This document shows positions 25,250 to 37,700 of a stretch of DNA of 64,000 nt, one piece after another; position 1 is the stretch's first letter; every line of letters starts with the position of its first letter. A program made the position numbers and the translations under genes. Source of the DNA: Trochalopteron elliotii. Its lineage: Eukaryota > Chordata > Aves > Passeriformes > Leiothrichidae. The DNA lies in the NCBI GenBank assembly GCA_024734555.1, contig JANPWX010000351.1:93060-157059 (forward strand), read 5' to 3'. A model generated the notes under the pieces. That model made no database searches. It worked only from the letters and a program-made list of their open reading frames with translations, and had not been told where the DNA came from.

Positions 25250-28200
25250 ACTCTTCCTTGGGAAACAGCAAGATTTTTGATTACAGACTAGAAAACTCTC
25301 CACAAATTAAAACACCAAATCAACAAAAAAACCCCCCACATCCACAACACATGCAGCCCCAGCAACACATTTGCACTCTGCTTCTCATCACTACAACTCA
25401 CTTGAATATCTTTTGCTTTTTGCACTAAAAGTTTGCTCTCAAATCCCTCTCATCTGCTGCACACATGGTTACCAAAGACTGTCAGCCCCAAATACAACGT
25501 TCTACAATTTGGGCAGATGCTGGATTCCTGCAAAAAGGAGGTTCCCAAACACTGTTGTAGCAATGTGACAGGAAGGAGAGTCTTTGCCACACACATTTTG
25601 CACAAGGCTGTACACACTGTAGGAGCAGGCTGTAAGCTGTGAATATCAGTATTTAAAACCATTTCCCCTTGGAACTGAGCTCACACATGTTTGCTTCCAG
25701 AACAGGTCTCAGATCTCCCTGGAACATGAACAGTTGTGCCCAAGGGTACAGTGAGGGCTCACTCAGGAGCGCCTGGGCTGCTGTACAAACCTGGACAGGG
25801 ACAGAGCTTCCAGCAGCAGCAGAGCTCCAGCTGTTTTCCATTCACCCCCGGGAGTCATCCAGGCACTCCATGCACATGTGCCACTCCTTTTAGCACAAAA
25901 CACTGAAAGAACATGCAGGTTTCTGCATTTTGTCACTCCTCGAGGAAATCTGACCCCGAACAACACCTGCACACAATGAGTACCCAAGTGAGGAAGTCAT
26001 AAAGAGCCAGCTGCCCTTTATTTAAAATGCCCTTTGCAAACAACTTGCCGTACATTCTTTTGAGAGAAGCAGAACCACCAGGATCCCACAGCCACAGAGT
26101 TCCACATCAGCTCCAGCACCATCAGATCAACAAATCCTGAGCATCATGTTGAGCAGAAGCACACTTGCTTTGGGGCTGGGGTGAGCACACGGCACGGTTA
26201 CAGTCACAGACACTGGGATGCCACACACACCTTCCTGCAATAGAACAAGCTCGGATTTTTAAAAATACAATCATTATGTACAGCAAAATATGTGGTCACA
26301 AGACCAGCCTTAAACCAAGGCCTTGTTTACACAATTTCTGCGACGTCAGGCAGTATTTTGGCTGGGAATGTAATTTTTCTTCCAAAACAAGTAAATATTT
26401 GCAATTCTCACTGTGAAAAGTGTGATATACCACCTCTGTATTGACACGGGTGTAACATATTCCCACAGGGAAAAGGAATAAAGAGTACCTTTATATTGAT
26501 ACAACATTTCCCTCAAGTGTCGAAGCTAATATAGCTTGCATCACTCAGTCAAGTTAAAGCAGGATGATTTTTTTTCAGACTTTTTATAGACAAGGCCTAT
26601 GTTTAACAAGCACCAGAACACTTCAGAGTATTTGGAAGATCAGACTACTGAGCTCTACACTTTGTACTGTCCTTATCAGTCACAGAGAACATGGAATGCC
26701 TAAATACATTCAAAACCCTGATCAGACAGTGCCATGGCTGCTTAAATGCTTCACTGTTTAACCAAATACACCTTTTTGGCCAAAACTGGGATGTAGCACA
26801 GAAAGGCCCAGCACAACACAGAGCTCAGCTGGCTGCCCCCAGCTGCTCTGCCAGGCTGAGCAAAGCTGGGCTTTGTGTGCTAAACACCCACTGTTGCTTT
26901 ATTCCTCAGGCACGGCTCAGGCAGTGGGGAAAGAGGCACTGGGGGACGTGAGGGCTCTGCTGGCTCCAGGGAGGGCACAATAAATACCTGCTTTTATCAA
27001 CCAGATCAAGATGCTGTCAATGCACTCATCTAGAGCGAGGCCTGGTGGGTGCTAAAAACTGTACATTCCCATTGAATTTAAGGCAAAATTGAACCATGGC
27101 AGTAACTGAGATGTAAATTTATTGTTTTTTACCATCAGATGTGCAGTTTGTAAGCTGCAGATGTGGCAGCAGTCAAGCTTCCTTAGCTTTCAGTGCAGTA
27201 CTTGGGTTAAAAGAAATCCCTTCTGTCAGTGTAATTCCCCTGTCTTCCTAACAGGGAGCCCTCTGGCTTCTAATGATTTTTTTTGGAATTTCTGGAAGAT
27301 GAGCAGCAATGAGTTTTTCAATTTTCTCTTAAAAGCAGGGGATAAATTAATGTGTGTGTTAGAGGGAGAGCCCAGGCAGCAGCGAGGGCCCCAGCACTGG
27401 GGTTGCCTTCTCCAGCCCTCTCTGATTTTCTGTGTTTGTATCACTGAGACTGAGCCAGCCCCTCTGACTGCACCACACAGGTCCTTGCTGGGAGGAGAAA
27501 CACACTCTCAGTACACAATCTTTTAAAACTGTTCTGTAGATATTTGATTTTACTACAACAAGTGTCAAATTCTGACTAAAGCACAAATGGCAATTTTCAT
27601 TTCAGTGGGATTTCAAAACTGACACTACACACTGTTCTTCCAGTGCTGAGGCACAAACTTTTCCTGCTTAAAGTAGGAGAAACTACCAGATTCACAGAGG
27701 AATCATGGCTGTTACTTTTCAGATTAAAAACCCCTTTACACATCATTGCTCAACCTTTGAGATGTAACATAATTTCAACATTTCTTGGGACAGAGGGGAG
27801 AAGGAAAAAGAGAGTTGCAGGTTTTATGTGCAGACCTTTAAAGAAGGGGCAAAGAGAGGAAGAAGACAAGGAAACAAGCTCCTTGGATCTTCCAGCTGAT
27901 GGGAGGAACAGGTCTCCTCCCACCCCAGCCCCTCTGCAAACCAGAAAACAAAAAGGTCTGGTTTATAATTTTAAAGTGGTAATGCAATAAGACTAAAAGC
28001 TTAAATTTCATAAATAACTGACCTTTAGAACTTCACCCCAATAAACCATGCTGCTTCCAGGAGGGTAAAAAGGGCCTAATCTTACAGGGCCTGTTGCAGT
28101 AAGCCCACACTAAAGCTGCCTCTAAGCACAGCCTTGTTCTCACAATTTGGCATCACACTGGGCCAGGACATGAATAACAGCAAAGATCTGCATCAAAAAT

Positions 28201-29030
28201 GACTAAACATTAGGTAAAACAGCAATCTTGTGGTTTCACCACTGTTCCTAGCTAAATCGACCCCTCCACCTTTCTCTGCTATTGGGATATAAATCTGGAT
28301 TAAGAGCCTGTGTGAAAGTCAGTGTTTCATGTGATACATAACAATGCACAAAGTTGTTTTCTAAAAAACAGCATTTGTATTAAAATTCTTAAAATGGATA
28401 GACATCTCTTCAATGCATGTCCGCAATTAAAATGACAGTTGTTAGACTTTTCTTGGTACATCACAACGATAAGATTTCCTTCTTTGCTGGCTGGAGGCAC
28501 ATCCCAAGACAAAATCAAAGGGAAATAGGAAAAAAAAATAGCCCTCCCCCCAAAATCCCAAAAGGCTAAATTCTCATAAATTTGAAGTAAATGAAGCCCG
28601 AACTTGCAAGACATGGAAATAACAGTTAAAAGGCTCAGATGGAAATAAGAAATAAATTCCACTAACAATAGGCCCTTTTGTCCTGGCTTGCTCGGTGTGA
28701 TTACTGCAAGGAAACTGTTAAGTAGTTTTTGGAGTAGTAGATAATGGGATTCTGTGGAGCTTTCACAGGTTGGCACCGGCTGGAACAGCTGAGTTTTGAA
28801 GGCACTCTACAGACACAGGGCTGCTGTTGGCCCTGCATCGCTCATGGGAAGTCTTTGCACTTGAGAGAGCTAGTCATCAAAATCAGGTATTGCCAACCCA
28901 AACCCAAACCCCCTCGGCACAAAAAGCACCACCGCCTCCCCCCGCCAAAGGAAAAACCAAAACCACAACGAAATCACACACACGCGCACGCCTAAAAAAT
29001 TGTGCAGATTTGTAACATTTTCACAGCTGA
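25250..29030. other. RAP2B downstream region / possible 3' UTR
   Basis: AT-rich DNA downstream of RAP2B. Part of it, perhaps up to the poly(A) signal at 27123-27118, may be the RAP2B 3' UTR. The 149-codon minus-strand frame at 28327-28776 starts within this possible UTR and has no recognisable domain. Confidence 0.45.
27118..27123 (-). terminator. Candidate distal poly(A) signal for RAP2B
   Basis: The minus strand reads AATAAA about 2.5 kb past the RAP2B stop; between the stop and here I noticed no other AATAAA on that strand. More copies occur at 26898-26903 and 26018-26023. A 3' UTR of roughly 2.5 kb is therefore possible but unproven. Confidence 0.25.
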
Positions 29031-29032
29031 TT

Positions 29033-29085
29033 TAAAAAAAAATAAAAAAAAATAAAAAAAAAAACAAAGAAAAAACCCAAACAAA
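29033..29085. repeat. A-rich tract
   Basis: Repeated AAAAAATAAAAA-type units. On the minus strand this is a T-rich tract in the presumed RAP2B 3' UTR. Confidence 0.85.
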
Positions 29086-29169
29086 TAAAACCAGGAGAAA
29101 AATCACCACGCTACCAACTCTCCTGCAAACTCCCATCCGATACAGCAGGTAAACAAAATAGAGCATTAT

Positions 29170-30311
29170 TCCAGGGATATCGGCGGCGCTGCCCGGCGCC
29201 CCGTGCCTGGCAGCACCGATCGGGTCACAGTCCCAGTTCCATGTGCAACTCTCCGGGCGGGACGGCCCCGCACCGCCGCCCGCTTGCATAGAGACCGCGG
29301 GGAGCGGCTCCCGGGACGGGGCCCCGCACCCCGGGGCTCCCCCGCGGTTATGCGGGCACCGCTCTGCCGGGGTGTTCGGGGTGTGGGCACCGCTCCCCCG
29401 GGACTCTCCGGGATGCGGGCCGCGCTCCTCGCCGGGCTCCCCGCGGCTGTCCCGGGGCGGGTTCCCCGCGTGGCTCCGCTCCCCGGGCGGCGGGACCAGC
29501 AGCTCCCGCGCCCGCCGCCGACACTGACAGGAAATATGCCATGACCAAGACTGGACGAAACGTACATGCCGAGAAAAGCCACATTTCCAACACGATGAAT
29601 TTTTTTTGTTTTTTCCCGATGTTTTCTCCCCGGGCGGGTCCGCCGGGGCGCGGGGCCGCCGCCGCCCTCAGAGGATGGCGCAGGAGGCGCAGCACGGCTC
29701 GTCCCCGTTGGGCTGCGCCGCGTAGTTCATCTGCCTGACGATCTCGGCGAACAGCTCGTCCACCGAGGCTTTGTTTTTGGCCGAGGTCTCCATGAAGGGG
29801 CAGCTCCACTCCTCGGCCAGCGCCTTGCCCTCCCCGAAGGAGACTTCGCGCTCGCCCTCCAGGTCCACCTTGTTGCCCACCAGGATCATGGGCACCCGCT
29901 CGTACCTCTTGACGCGGATGATCTGGTCCCGCATGGGCTTGATGTCCTGGAAGCTCTGCTGGTTCACCAGGCTGTAGACCAGGATGAAGCCCTGCCCGTT
30001 CTTGATGTAGAGGTCCCGCATGGAGGCGAACTGCTCGGTGCCCGCCGTGTCCAGGATCTCCAGCACGGAGGGGGACGAGTCCACCTCGATCTCCTTGCGG
30101 TAGAAGTCCTCGATGGTGGGGTCATACTTCTCGATGAAGGAGCCGGTCACGAACTGCACGGTAAGGGCGGACTTGCCCACGCCGCCCGAGCCCAGCACCA
30201 CCACCTTGTACTCCCGCATGGCTCCCGCCTCCCTCCGCCGCCTCCCGCTCGGGGCTGCCGCGGCGGGCGGGGACGGGGCGGAGGGAGGGAGGGGACGCTG
30301 CACTTTAGGAA
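29170..30311. promoter_or_regulatory. CpG island over RAP2B
   Basis: Strongly GC- and CpG-rich DNA covers the proximal 3' UTR, the coding exon and 92 bases of the 5' leader of RAP2B. It is cut by the assembly gap starting at 30312 and continues on the far side to about 30930. The promoter and transcription start most likely lie in or just beyond the gap. Long open frames on both strands here are by-products of the GC content. Confidence 0.8.
29668..30219 (-). CDS. RAP2B: Ras-related GTPase Rap2b, complete single exon
   Basis: Small GTPase of the Ras/Rap family that cycles between GDP and GTP at the plasma and recycling-endosome membranes; Rap2 proteins act in cytoskeleton, adhesion and platelet signalling (family knowledge). 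The 183-residue product has every expected motif: P-loop GSGGVGKS at 10-17, switch I/effector YDPTIEDFY at 32-40 with the Rap2-type Phe39, DTAGTEQ at 57-63 with Thr61 as in Rap proteins, NKVD at 116-119 and ETSAK at 144-148. The tail has Cys176-Cys177 (palmitoylation sites in mammals) and a CAAX box CAIL at 180-183 for prenylation. I chose the ATG at 30219 because the MREYK start is invariant in Rap proteins; the frame stays open upstream to 30303 but only from a GTG. No intron, as in other vertebrates. The position before the double cysteine is Pro, where I recall Gly in human. Codons are very GC-rich, matching the CpG island. RAP2A and RAP2C are excluded by the tail sequence. Confidence 0.97.
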   Translation of the reverse strand: MREYKVVVLGSGGVGKSALTVQFVTGSFIEKYDPTIEDFYRKEIEVDSSPSVLEILDTAGTEQFASMRDLYIKNGQGFILVYSLVNQQSFQDIKPMRDQIIRVKRYERVPMILVGNKVDLEGEREVSFGEGKALAEEWSCPFMETSAKNKASVDELFAEIVRQMNYAAQPNGDEPCCASCAIL

Positions 30312-30696
30312 NNNNNNNNNNNNNNNNNNNNNNNNNNNNNNNNNNNNNNNNNNNNNNNNNNNNNNNNNNNNNNNNNNNNNNNNNNNNNNNNNNNNNNNNN
30401 NNNNNNNNNNNNNNNNNNNNNNNNNNNNNNNNNNNNNNNNNNNNNNNNNNNNNNNNNNNNNNNNNNNNNNNNNNNNNNNNNNNNNNNNNNNNNNNNNNNN
30501 NNNNNNNNNNNNNNNNNNNNNNNNNNNNNNNNNNNNNNNNNNNNNNNNNNNNNNNNNNNNNNNNNNNNNNNNNNNNNNNNNNNNNNNNNNNNNNNNNNNN
30601 NNNNNNNNNNNNNNNNNNNNNNNNNNNNNNNNNNNNNNNNNNNNNNNNNNNNNNNNNNNNNNNNNNNNNNNNNNNNNNNNNNNNNNNNNNNNNNNN
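30312..30696. other. Assembly gap (385 N)
   Basis: Run of N between the RAP2B leader and a GC-rich flank. It probably hides the RAP2B promoter, as extreme GC content often breaks assemblies. Confidence 0.99.
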
Positions 30697-30930
30697 CCTT
30701 GCCCCGCCCGTTATGGGCGCTGCCCGGCCCGGTGTCTCGCACCTCCGGCCCTATCGCTGTGTGCAGCCGGTGCCGGGCCGTGCCCGGGGACACGGGGAGC
30801 CGAGGTCAGGCTGCCCCCGCAGCCCCTGCCCGCCCTGCTAGAGTCGGGAGCGGCTGATGGCTCGGGCGGAGATGCGGCCGGTGCCCGGTGTTGATGCTGC
30901 TGTTGGCACTTGGTGGCCCGTGAGCAGCAG
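30697..30930. promoter_or_regulatory. CpG island, RAP2B-distal flank
   Basis: CpG-rich DNA on the far side of the gap, probably the upstream half of the RAP2B island. No gene reading away from RAP2B is recognisable in it. Confidence 0.6.
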
Positions 30931-33900
30931 CGTGGCCTGGCGGGGCTGAGTCACACGGACTGGCTACGTGCCACTGTTTGTAGAAATCGTCCCTTGGACT
31001 TTCTGTTAGACATTCCTTTCAAGAAGGTATCATTAATTGTTTTGGCACCCTCCAGTCTTTGCTGTTGCATCTTACTCAGTTCTTTACAATTCTCAGTATT
31101 TGTTCACGTAGTGGTGACATTTAGATCCTTTCTACCACACCTTGTTTCCAAGCCTAATCTAAACACAGCACTTGGTGTAGGCAAAGTCTAAAGGATTTGA
31201 CCTAAGTTTAGCAAATAATGTTCTCTTGTTCCTAAACAATTTTCACAGAGGCTAAATTCTACTGAAATTATTTTTGCAGCATTCAAATGCTGTGGGGATT
31301 CATCCCTGTGGTCACTGATGCTCTGGTGAGTGCTGTACCCCTGGTGATCCCCTGGAGCTCAAACTGAACCCCTCTGCTGCTGCTGTGTAAGTCTTGGCAA
31401 ATAAAACCTCTCCTGAGGAACACAGATTGTGCAGATTTGTGTTCTGTTCCTGCAGCCCTGCTGTGGAATGGGCAATGGTTGGAATTTTAAACTTCATAAA
31501 TATGTCACATGTGTGAAACCTGTAGGCCCGGGGTGAGGTTTGTGGGTGCAGACATGTCCTGTACCCAGAGCTGGGTGTCCCCTGGTGGGATGCTGCTCTG
31601 ATTTCTTCCAGGTGCACGTTCTTCTCACACACCTACAGAACGTGCAGGCTGCTCCTGAGCTGGTGCAGGAGCTGTGCAGGTCAGCCTGGGGATGCAGCAG
31701 GGATTTTATCTCCCATCACAGCCCCAGGGCTGGGCTCCGGTCCCCTCTCTGTCCCAGACTCTGCCTGCTGCCCACATAACCTGTTACCTGGTGACAGACT
31801 CCTGGGCTGAGGTTTCCCAGAGCAGTACTGCAGTTCCTGGAAACCCTGGAAAAGATCTCTGGGCACTTACACTGGTTCTGTGAGCGGGGTGTCCATGGCT
31901 GCTTAGTCCATCTGTTTGGAAACTGAATAACTGAGCTCCCTTGGAAGCTTTTAAGCCATGTCTCCACTTTTTTCTTGTTGTTCCTTTCACTGTCCATCTG
32001 ATTCCCCTCTCCTAGAAGTGCTCTGGGAGTGGAGCTACTACATCACCCAGTTTGGTGTGAGGCAGCCAAAATCAGTCACCTGCTACAAGGGCTGGCAAAG
32101 TTCTCTTCAAAACCAACTAAGAATTCCTGATAGGCCACAGTCACTGCAGAAATATTTTATTTTCCTCTTCTGTGCTCAGGTTTTGGGTATGATGTGGACT
32201 TGCTCACCTTCATCCCTTGTGTAGCAAACCCACATCTGAATTATTCACATTGCACTTTATCCCAACATGCCAGTAGCCAATTTTATAAAGACCAGACTGT
32301 AATGTTGGTTTAAATCCTATCTATTTAATCCCAACTCACTGCTGGATTATGTTGTGTGTTGTTTTTTTCAGTGACAGAATAAAATTACTCTCCATTTTTA
32401 ATTCTACACTATGCTATTAATTGCTGCTGTTTCTGAAGGAGGAGATGTATCACGCTCAAAGTAACAAACAATCTTTATGCTGTTGAGTTTAAATATGGAA
32501 TATGATTTCTCAAGTGCCACTGCCCTACTAGATGTATTAATTTAATCTCTCATTACCAGCCAGCTCTAGGTAATTAGTCTGCAGTGCAAGGAGTCTGTGG
32601 GAAGTAACTGAAAGAATCAAGTCTGGTTTTCTTAGAAATGAATTCTGGTGCATGGCTACAGACCATGGAGGGATCTGTGGGTAGGAAAGACTGAAAATCC
32701 CTGGCTGAGGGTTTAGACACAGAAGTTAAATAAATCATGAGAGGATGCAGCACATAATATCTGAATTATGCAGCGTGCATTGCATTGGGTGGTTGTGCTT
32801 CATGAATGGTAGTGGTTTAGATTCTCAGGAAAAAATTAATGTTTTCCTGAAACAAGCTCTGGTTGGGGAACATGAAGGCATGACAATGCAGCAGGGTCTA
32901 GGCAAAATATAATCATCAAAGTTGGCTGCATTAATTTGATTTTCAAAATGATCAAGCATATTTTAAAAACAATTTCAGGATGATTTGATGCTATCTTAAA
33001 AATACCAAAATAAAAATCAGCTGAAAAGCATACATTTGGTTACTAAGCAGTTCACCATGTAATATTTACATGTCTAACCAGCTTTTACTGTGCTGAGTAA
33101 CCCTGCTTGTTCAGTAGAACTGCTCACACAGGCTGAGGTTATTTCTGTGCACAGTTAGAGAGTCGTGAGCTGCTGCTGGTGGAGATAGTTGGTGCAAGTA
33201 AAGCAGTGGCTCTGGGTGGGTTTTTTAATGTGTTGTACTTTGTAGGCAAAGACTAAACAAGGGTAGTTTAGGTCAGTAACAGATGCAATATCTAAAGTTT
33301 GTCAGTGCCTGATGACAACAAGGTTTTATGCTGCATAAAGAAGTAAAAACTTCCTGGTGTTCCTGAAGGAACCTTGTAACCACACTCAGAGCTGTGGAAT
33401 CAGGGTCAGCAGAGGGGTGTGTCACCTCTTGAGACCTGAGTTAGAGATTTTCCAGAGGAACTGCTCTACCTGAGGAGCAGGGAATGCTGTGAGGAGTGGG
33501 CTCAGCTTTGAGCTCCTTGTGTTTCTGCACAGGGTTTGCTGCTGGGTCTCAGAAGGCCCAAGCTCTGTAAGTGAAACTGAGCTGCAATGTGGGAAATGCA
33601 GAGTTCTGGGTAAAAAGGCACTGAAAACATGCTCAGTTATGGGAGAATGTGCCTGTCTGGAATCTGAAGCTGCAGCTCTCAGGCAGAGAGAGCTGCTTGC
33701 CTTTCTGGGTTTCTCTGCCCCTCTTAGTGACTAGACACTGAAATAACGTTTATTAACATGTGGGGAGTTCTTGTGACTGTGAGAGTGATTTCTGAGATCA
33801 TAATTCTCTGCCAGGTACCAGCCAGGCAGGGTGAGAATTGAATGTTAAAGCTACAAATCATACTAAATGTTGTATTTTACTTTCTCAGCACTGCTGCTGA

Positions 33901-34654
33901 GAAAATCCTGGGGGAAGTCACAGGCTAAGGATACTGCACATCATTTTATTCCTAAGATGGCAATGTTCCCTGGATATTACAGACATACCTTACCACTCAC
34001 TTAAGATTAACTGACTTAGCTCACAAGCCAATATAAAACTGTTAAACTGAGAAGATTCAAAATCATTTGGAGAAGAGTTGCTGTTCTGTCACTCCCATGC
34101 TGTCAGCATGAGACATAAATATGAATAGTAAACCTAAAGGTAAAGGGAGAATCATTATCAATGGAAATTAAGAGGATGAAATAATCTCAGAGTTCTAAGA
34201 ACAGAATTGCACCAAATGTTTTCTGGCATTGGACAAATCTGGAGAAAATTTTCAATGTTTACTCATTTTGAGTGTATGAAAATGAGCAAGATTTTGGGGC
34301 CTTAATTAGTTTTTAGTGCAGTGGTGTACAAATAAGTCTTTATTTTGGGCTTGGCAGCAGGATGATTTAGGTTGCTTTGGAGGGGTTGAGGAAGGAGGAG
34401 GTGACAAAAATAACCTGGCATCCAACAGCATTTAAATATAATCTTTAACTTATCTGCACCTTGAGTAATTTTTGATGATTCCATGTGTGAGTGTATATCT
34501 GCATATCTGCAGCAAGGCTGCCTGATGTGTGTTTATCTTAATCCAGTGGCATTCACAGTTCTCATTCCAGGATCAGGGTGTGCTCACAGGGTAATTCCAC
34601 AGCCAGGTTTCATTGGAACTGAAACTTCTGTGGCAGCCCCAGACGGGCAGAGAC

Positions 34655-34734
34655 ACTGGTGTCACACACTGCAGGTGTCACAGGCCAGAGCTGTGCTGGT
34701 GTCACACACTGCAGGTGACCCAGAGCTGTGCCCA
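34655..34734. repeat. 40-bp tandem duplication
   Basis: CTGGTGTCACACACTGCAGG occurs at 34655 and 34695. The flanks, with CAGAGCTGTG, repeat in step. Confidence 0.8.
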
Positions 34735-37700
34735 CCTGTGGCACTGCCCTGAGCTGGTTCCTGCCCTGCACAGCCCCTGCAGCATCTTCTGAGCAGGAGC
34801 TGGGCTGTGCACCCACAGTCCTGTCCCAGGGAAAGGGGAGCCCCACGGGGACTTTCCATTGCCAAAAGATCCCCAAATGCAAAATACCAAACTTGTGTTT
34901 TTTTCTGGAAATCATCACAGCTGCTGGTGGGTGTAAATAAAGTGTAAAAAATAAAAAAGAAAGAAAAAAATGACACACATACACAGAAAAAAAAGTTCAT
35001 TATTTCCATCAAAAGTCCTGCCAGAGATCTTATCACTATTGCTAAAGTAGCCTTGCTGCCAGAACTTATCAGATGTTTCCCTTGAATTGGTGTCATAATG
35101 CCACTTTATGTTTCTTAATAAAGAACGTGGCATGCTTATATCCCACTCCTAGACGTGATGTTTATATTCAAAATATGCATAATTGTCAAAGTTCACATCT
35201 ATTTCTGTGATCATTATTTGTTGTCAACTCCCTTCTATTTACCCCAGGAGCAGTTCACCTGAAAGGTTATGGGGTTTGGGTAAGCACAAGGAACAGGGAG
35301 AGCCCTTTTCTGTTCCTGTGTGTAGGTGTGGTGAGACAACTTTTGGAACCATAAATGTAATCTTGATAGCACTTGCATGGAAACGGTGCTATTGTATGGT
35401 AATGAAACTGGTGTAATCAGCCTGGAGTGAAACTGGTGACTAATTCAAAAAGCAAACTTCCTGTCTGCAGCAAAAGCCCTTCTGTAGAAAAATGCCTTTT
35501 CTTCACTGCCCCGTGGCACTGTGTCACATTGCAGCCTCCACTCTGCTGCTGGGAGTGCTCAGATACAGCAGATCATTATCATTTGGACTTTTCACTCTTC
35601 AATTTGTTTAATTCCTCAGTCTCCTGACCAGGAGCAAAGAGTTTTACTGACAGGGTCTTCTGTCAGGGCAGGGTGGAAGGAATGCTTGCAGCTGGGGTCT
35701 CTGGGGGTGAGATGGGAGAGTTCCCAAAGAAGCAGCACGTGGGTCTCCAGGTGATGGATTTTCCTCGTGTGAGGAATCACTGTAACAATCTGCCTTTGCC
35801 CTGGGGCTGTTGGAGGTCTGGGGAATTTTCCCACTCTTCAGTCAGCCGAGAAGGATCCCAAAGACCAGATTTTGGGAAGGATGGCATGGTTCCAGCTCTG
35901 AGACCTGGGCTGTGCTGTACGTGGTGCACAGAATAGCTCCTGCAGTACCCACCAGAGTTCTGCTGCCTTGGGTCCTTGAAAACATTCAGGTGTAAATATT
36001 GATTGTATTTGAGCATTTTAAAGTAATTTGGGAGTAAATATATCAACGGAGATAAGGACTTTTTGAGCTCCATGTTAGGCTCAGTCTGATGTCAGTCTGC
36101 AGCCTCAACAACCTCCAAACCTCTTGCAATCCTTTAACACAAAGCCATGTTTTCTGATTGTTTTACAGGGACTGCTGCTGTTTCTGGCTGGTCAAGGCTG
36201 AAGGGCTCATTGTGTCACTGATTGTGTCACCAGCCTGTCAGGACTGTTTCATCTTGCAGGCCTTGCCCTGCTGGGCCAGATCAAGGTGAACGTGGGAGCA
36301 AAGAGAGTTTTGCAAGACGTGGCCGTGCAGATAACACGGCCAGCACTGGGGTGGGGCACACACAGCTATTGACTGAGCTCTGAGAATCAGCAGATAAGGC
36401 TCAGGGATGCTGATACCACTTGATCTGGGAGCCGTGGTCAATATTGTCAGGCAGGGCAGTCGGGAATGCTGATGTGACCACGAGCCCTGCAGGGTTTGTC
36501 AGAGGGCTGGGTATTGTCACAGCCTGTCAGGACACGGCCGAGTCCCCAGGGACTGTGTCCCTGCACCATGGCACCTCCTGCTCGGCTTCCTGGGGGCCTT
36601 TCTGCATGCCACAGTCCACAGCTGCAGTGAGGAATATGAAATATTAGCACTCCCTGAATGGAGATGCATTTCCACCCCTGTATACTTTATTTTGTATAAA
36701 TAGTTCCATTGAGAGGACACCACTGTCCAGTGCAGTGACCTCCACTGCTGGCACCAAACTGCTCCCAGCAAAACACCCCCAAGCCAGTCCTGTTGTGGCA
36801 GAAATATTGTCTTGTCATGTACCAGAGAAAAAACAGGGTGAAAATGGCTGTAAACACGAACTGGTTCTGTTTGTGGTCCATCACTTCACCAGGCTGGGGG
36901 ACTGCAGCAGACTCACAGGTCCTGCAGTGGATGGAGACTGACGTGGCAGCCGTGGCTGAAGGGAAGCACATCAGTGTGGAATCAGGTCCATGGTAATGGG
37001 GGAAGAAAACATAAGTTACTTTATTTACAATAAGCATATTTCCCAGGACAGAGTTGATTTCCACTTGTTTGTCTCTAGGACCTGTTCCAATTAATCCTGC
37101 TAATGCTGCCCTTCCCTTCATTCTTGACTGCTCAAGCAGAGATGAACTTTGAGGCTCTCTCAGTATCACTGAGACAGATGTGGCATTTTAACACTGTCAG
37201 CGAGACCAAATGTCAGGATGGTCAGAGTTTCAGTTTTCCTCCCTGAAGGATTTTTGCCTGGTTTTCCCCCAGCAGCAAAGCCTGTGGGCTGCTTCCCTTG
37301 CCAGCAGATCCTTTCTGGGTGATGCTGAACTAAAGTTAAAACTTGATGCACCGTCACAGATGGCATCCAGACACAAATGTCTGTCAAAAAACAGTTTATC
37401 AAAATCACTGAAAATTCTAATTCTGTTCTCCAGAGTGCTGATAGCAAACTTGATAGCATCAGCAAATTTGGGGTTTACACTCTGCTTTTCAAGGCACTAA
37501 TATAAATACAAACCATAGACAAAGCTCTGGTATGTCTTCCAGTTTCATGGCAAACTATTGACACATCAGAAGTTTTTAAACAGGTTATTTATCTTCTAGG
37601 TGTTTTCCCAGACTGTTTGATGAAGTGCTCTAGTGTTCAGCCAGGTTTGTGGCCTCTGAGGTGACTGACTAATGCAAATAGATATCTAAGAGTCGGGTTT

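Noticed and set aside
30220..30303. N-terminal extension of RAP2B by 28 residues
   Set aside because: The extension would start at GTG, is Pro/Ala/Arg-rich like translated CpG-island leader, and the invariant Rap start MREYK follows a good ATG.
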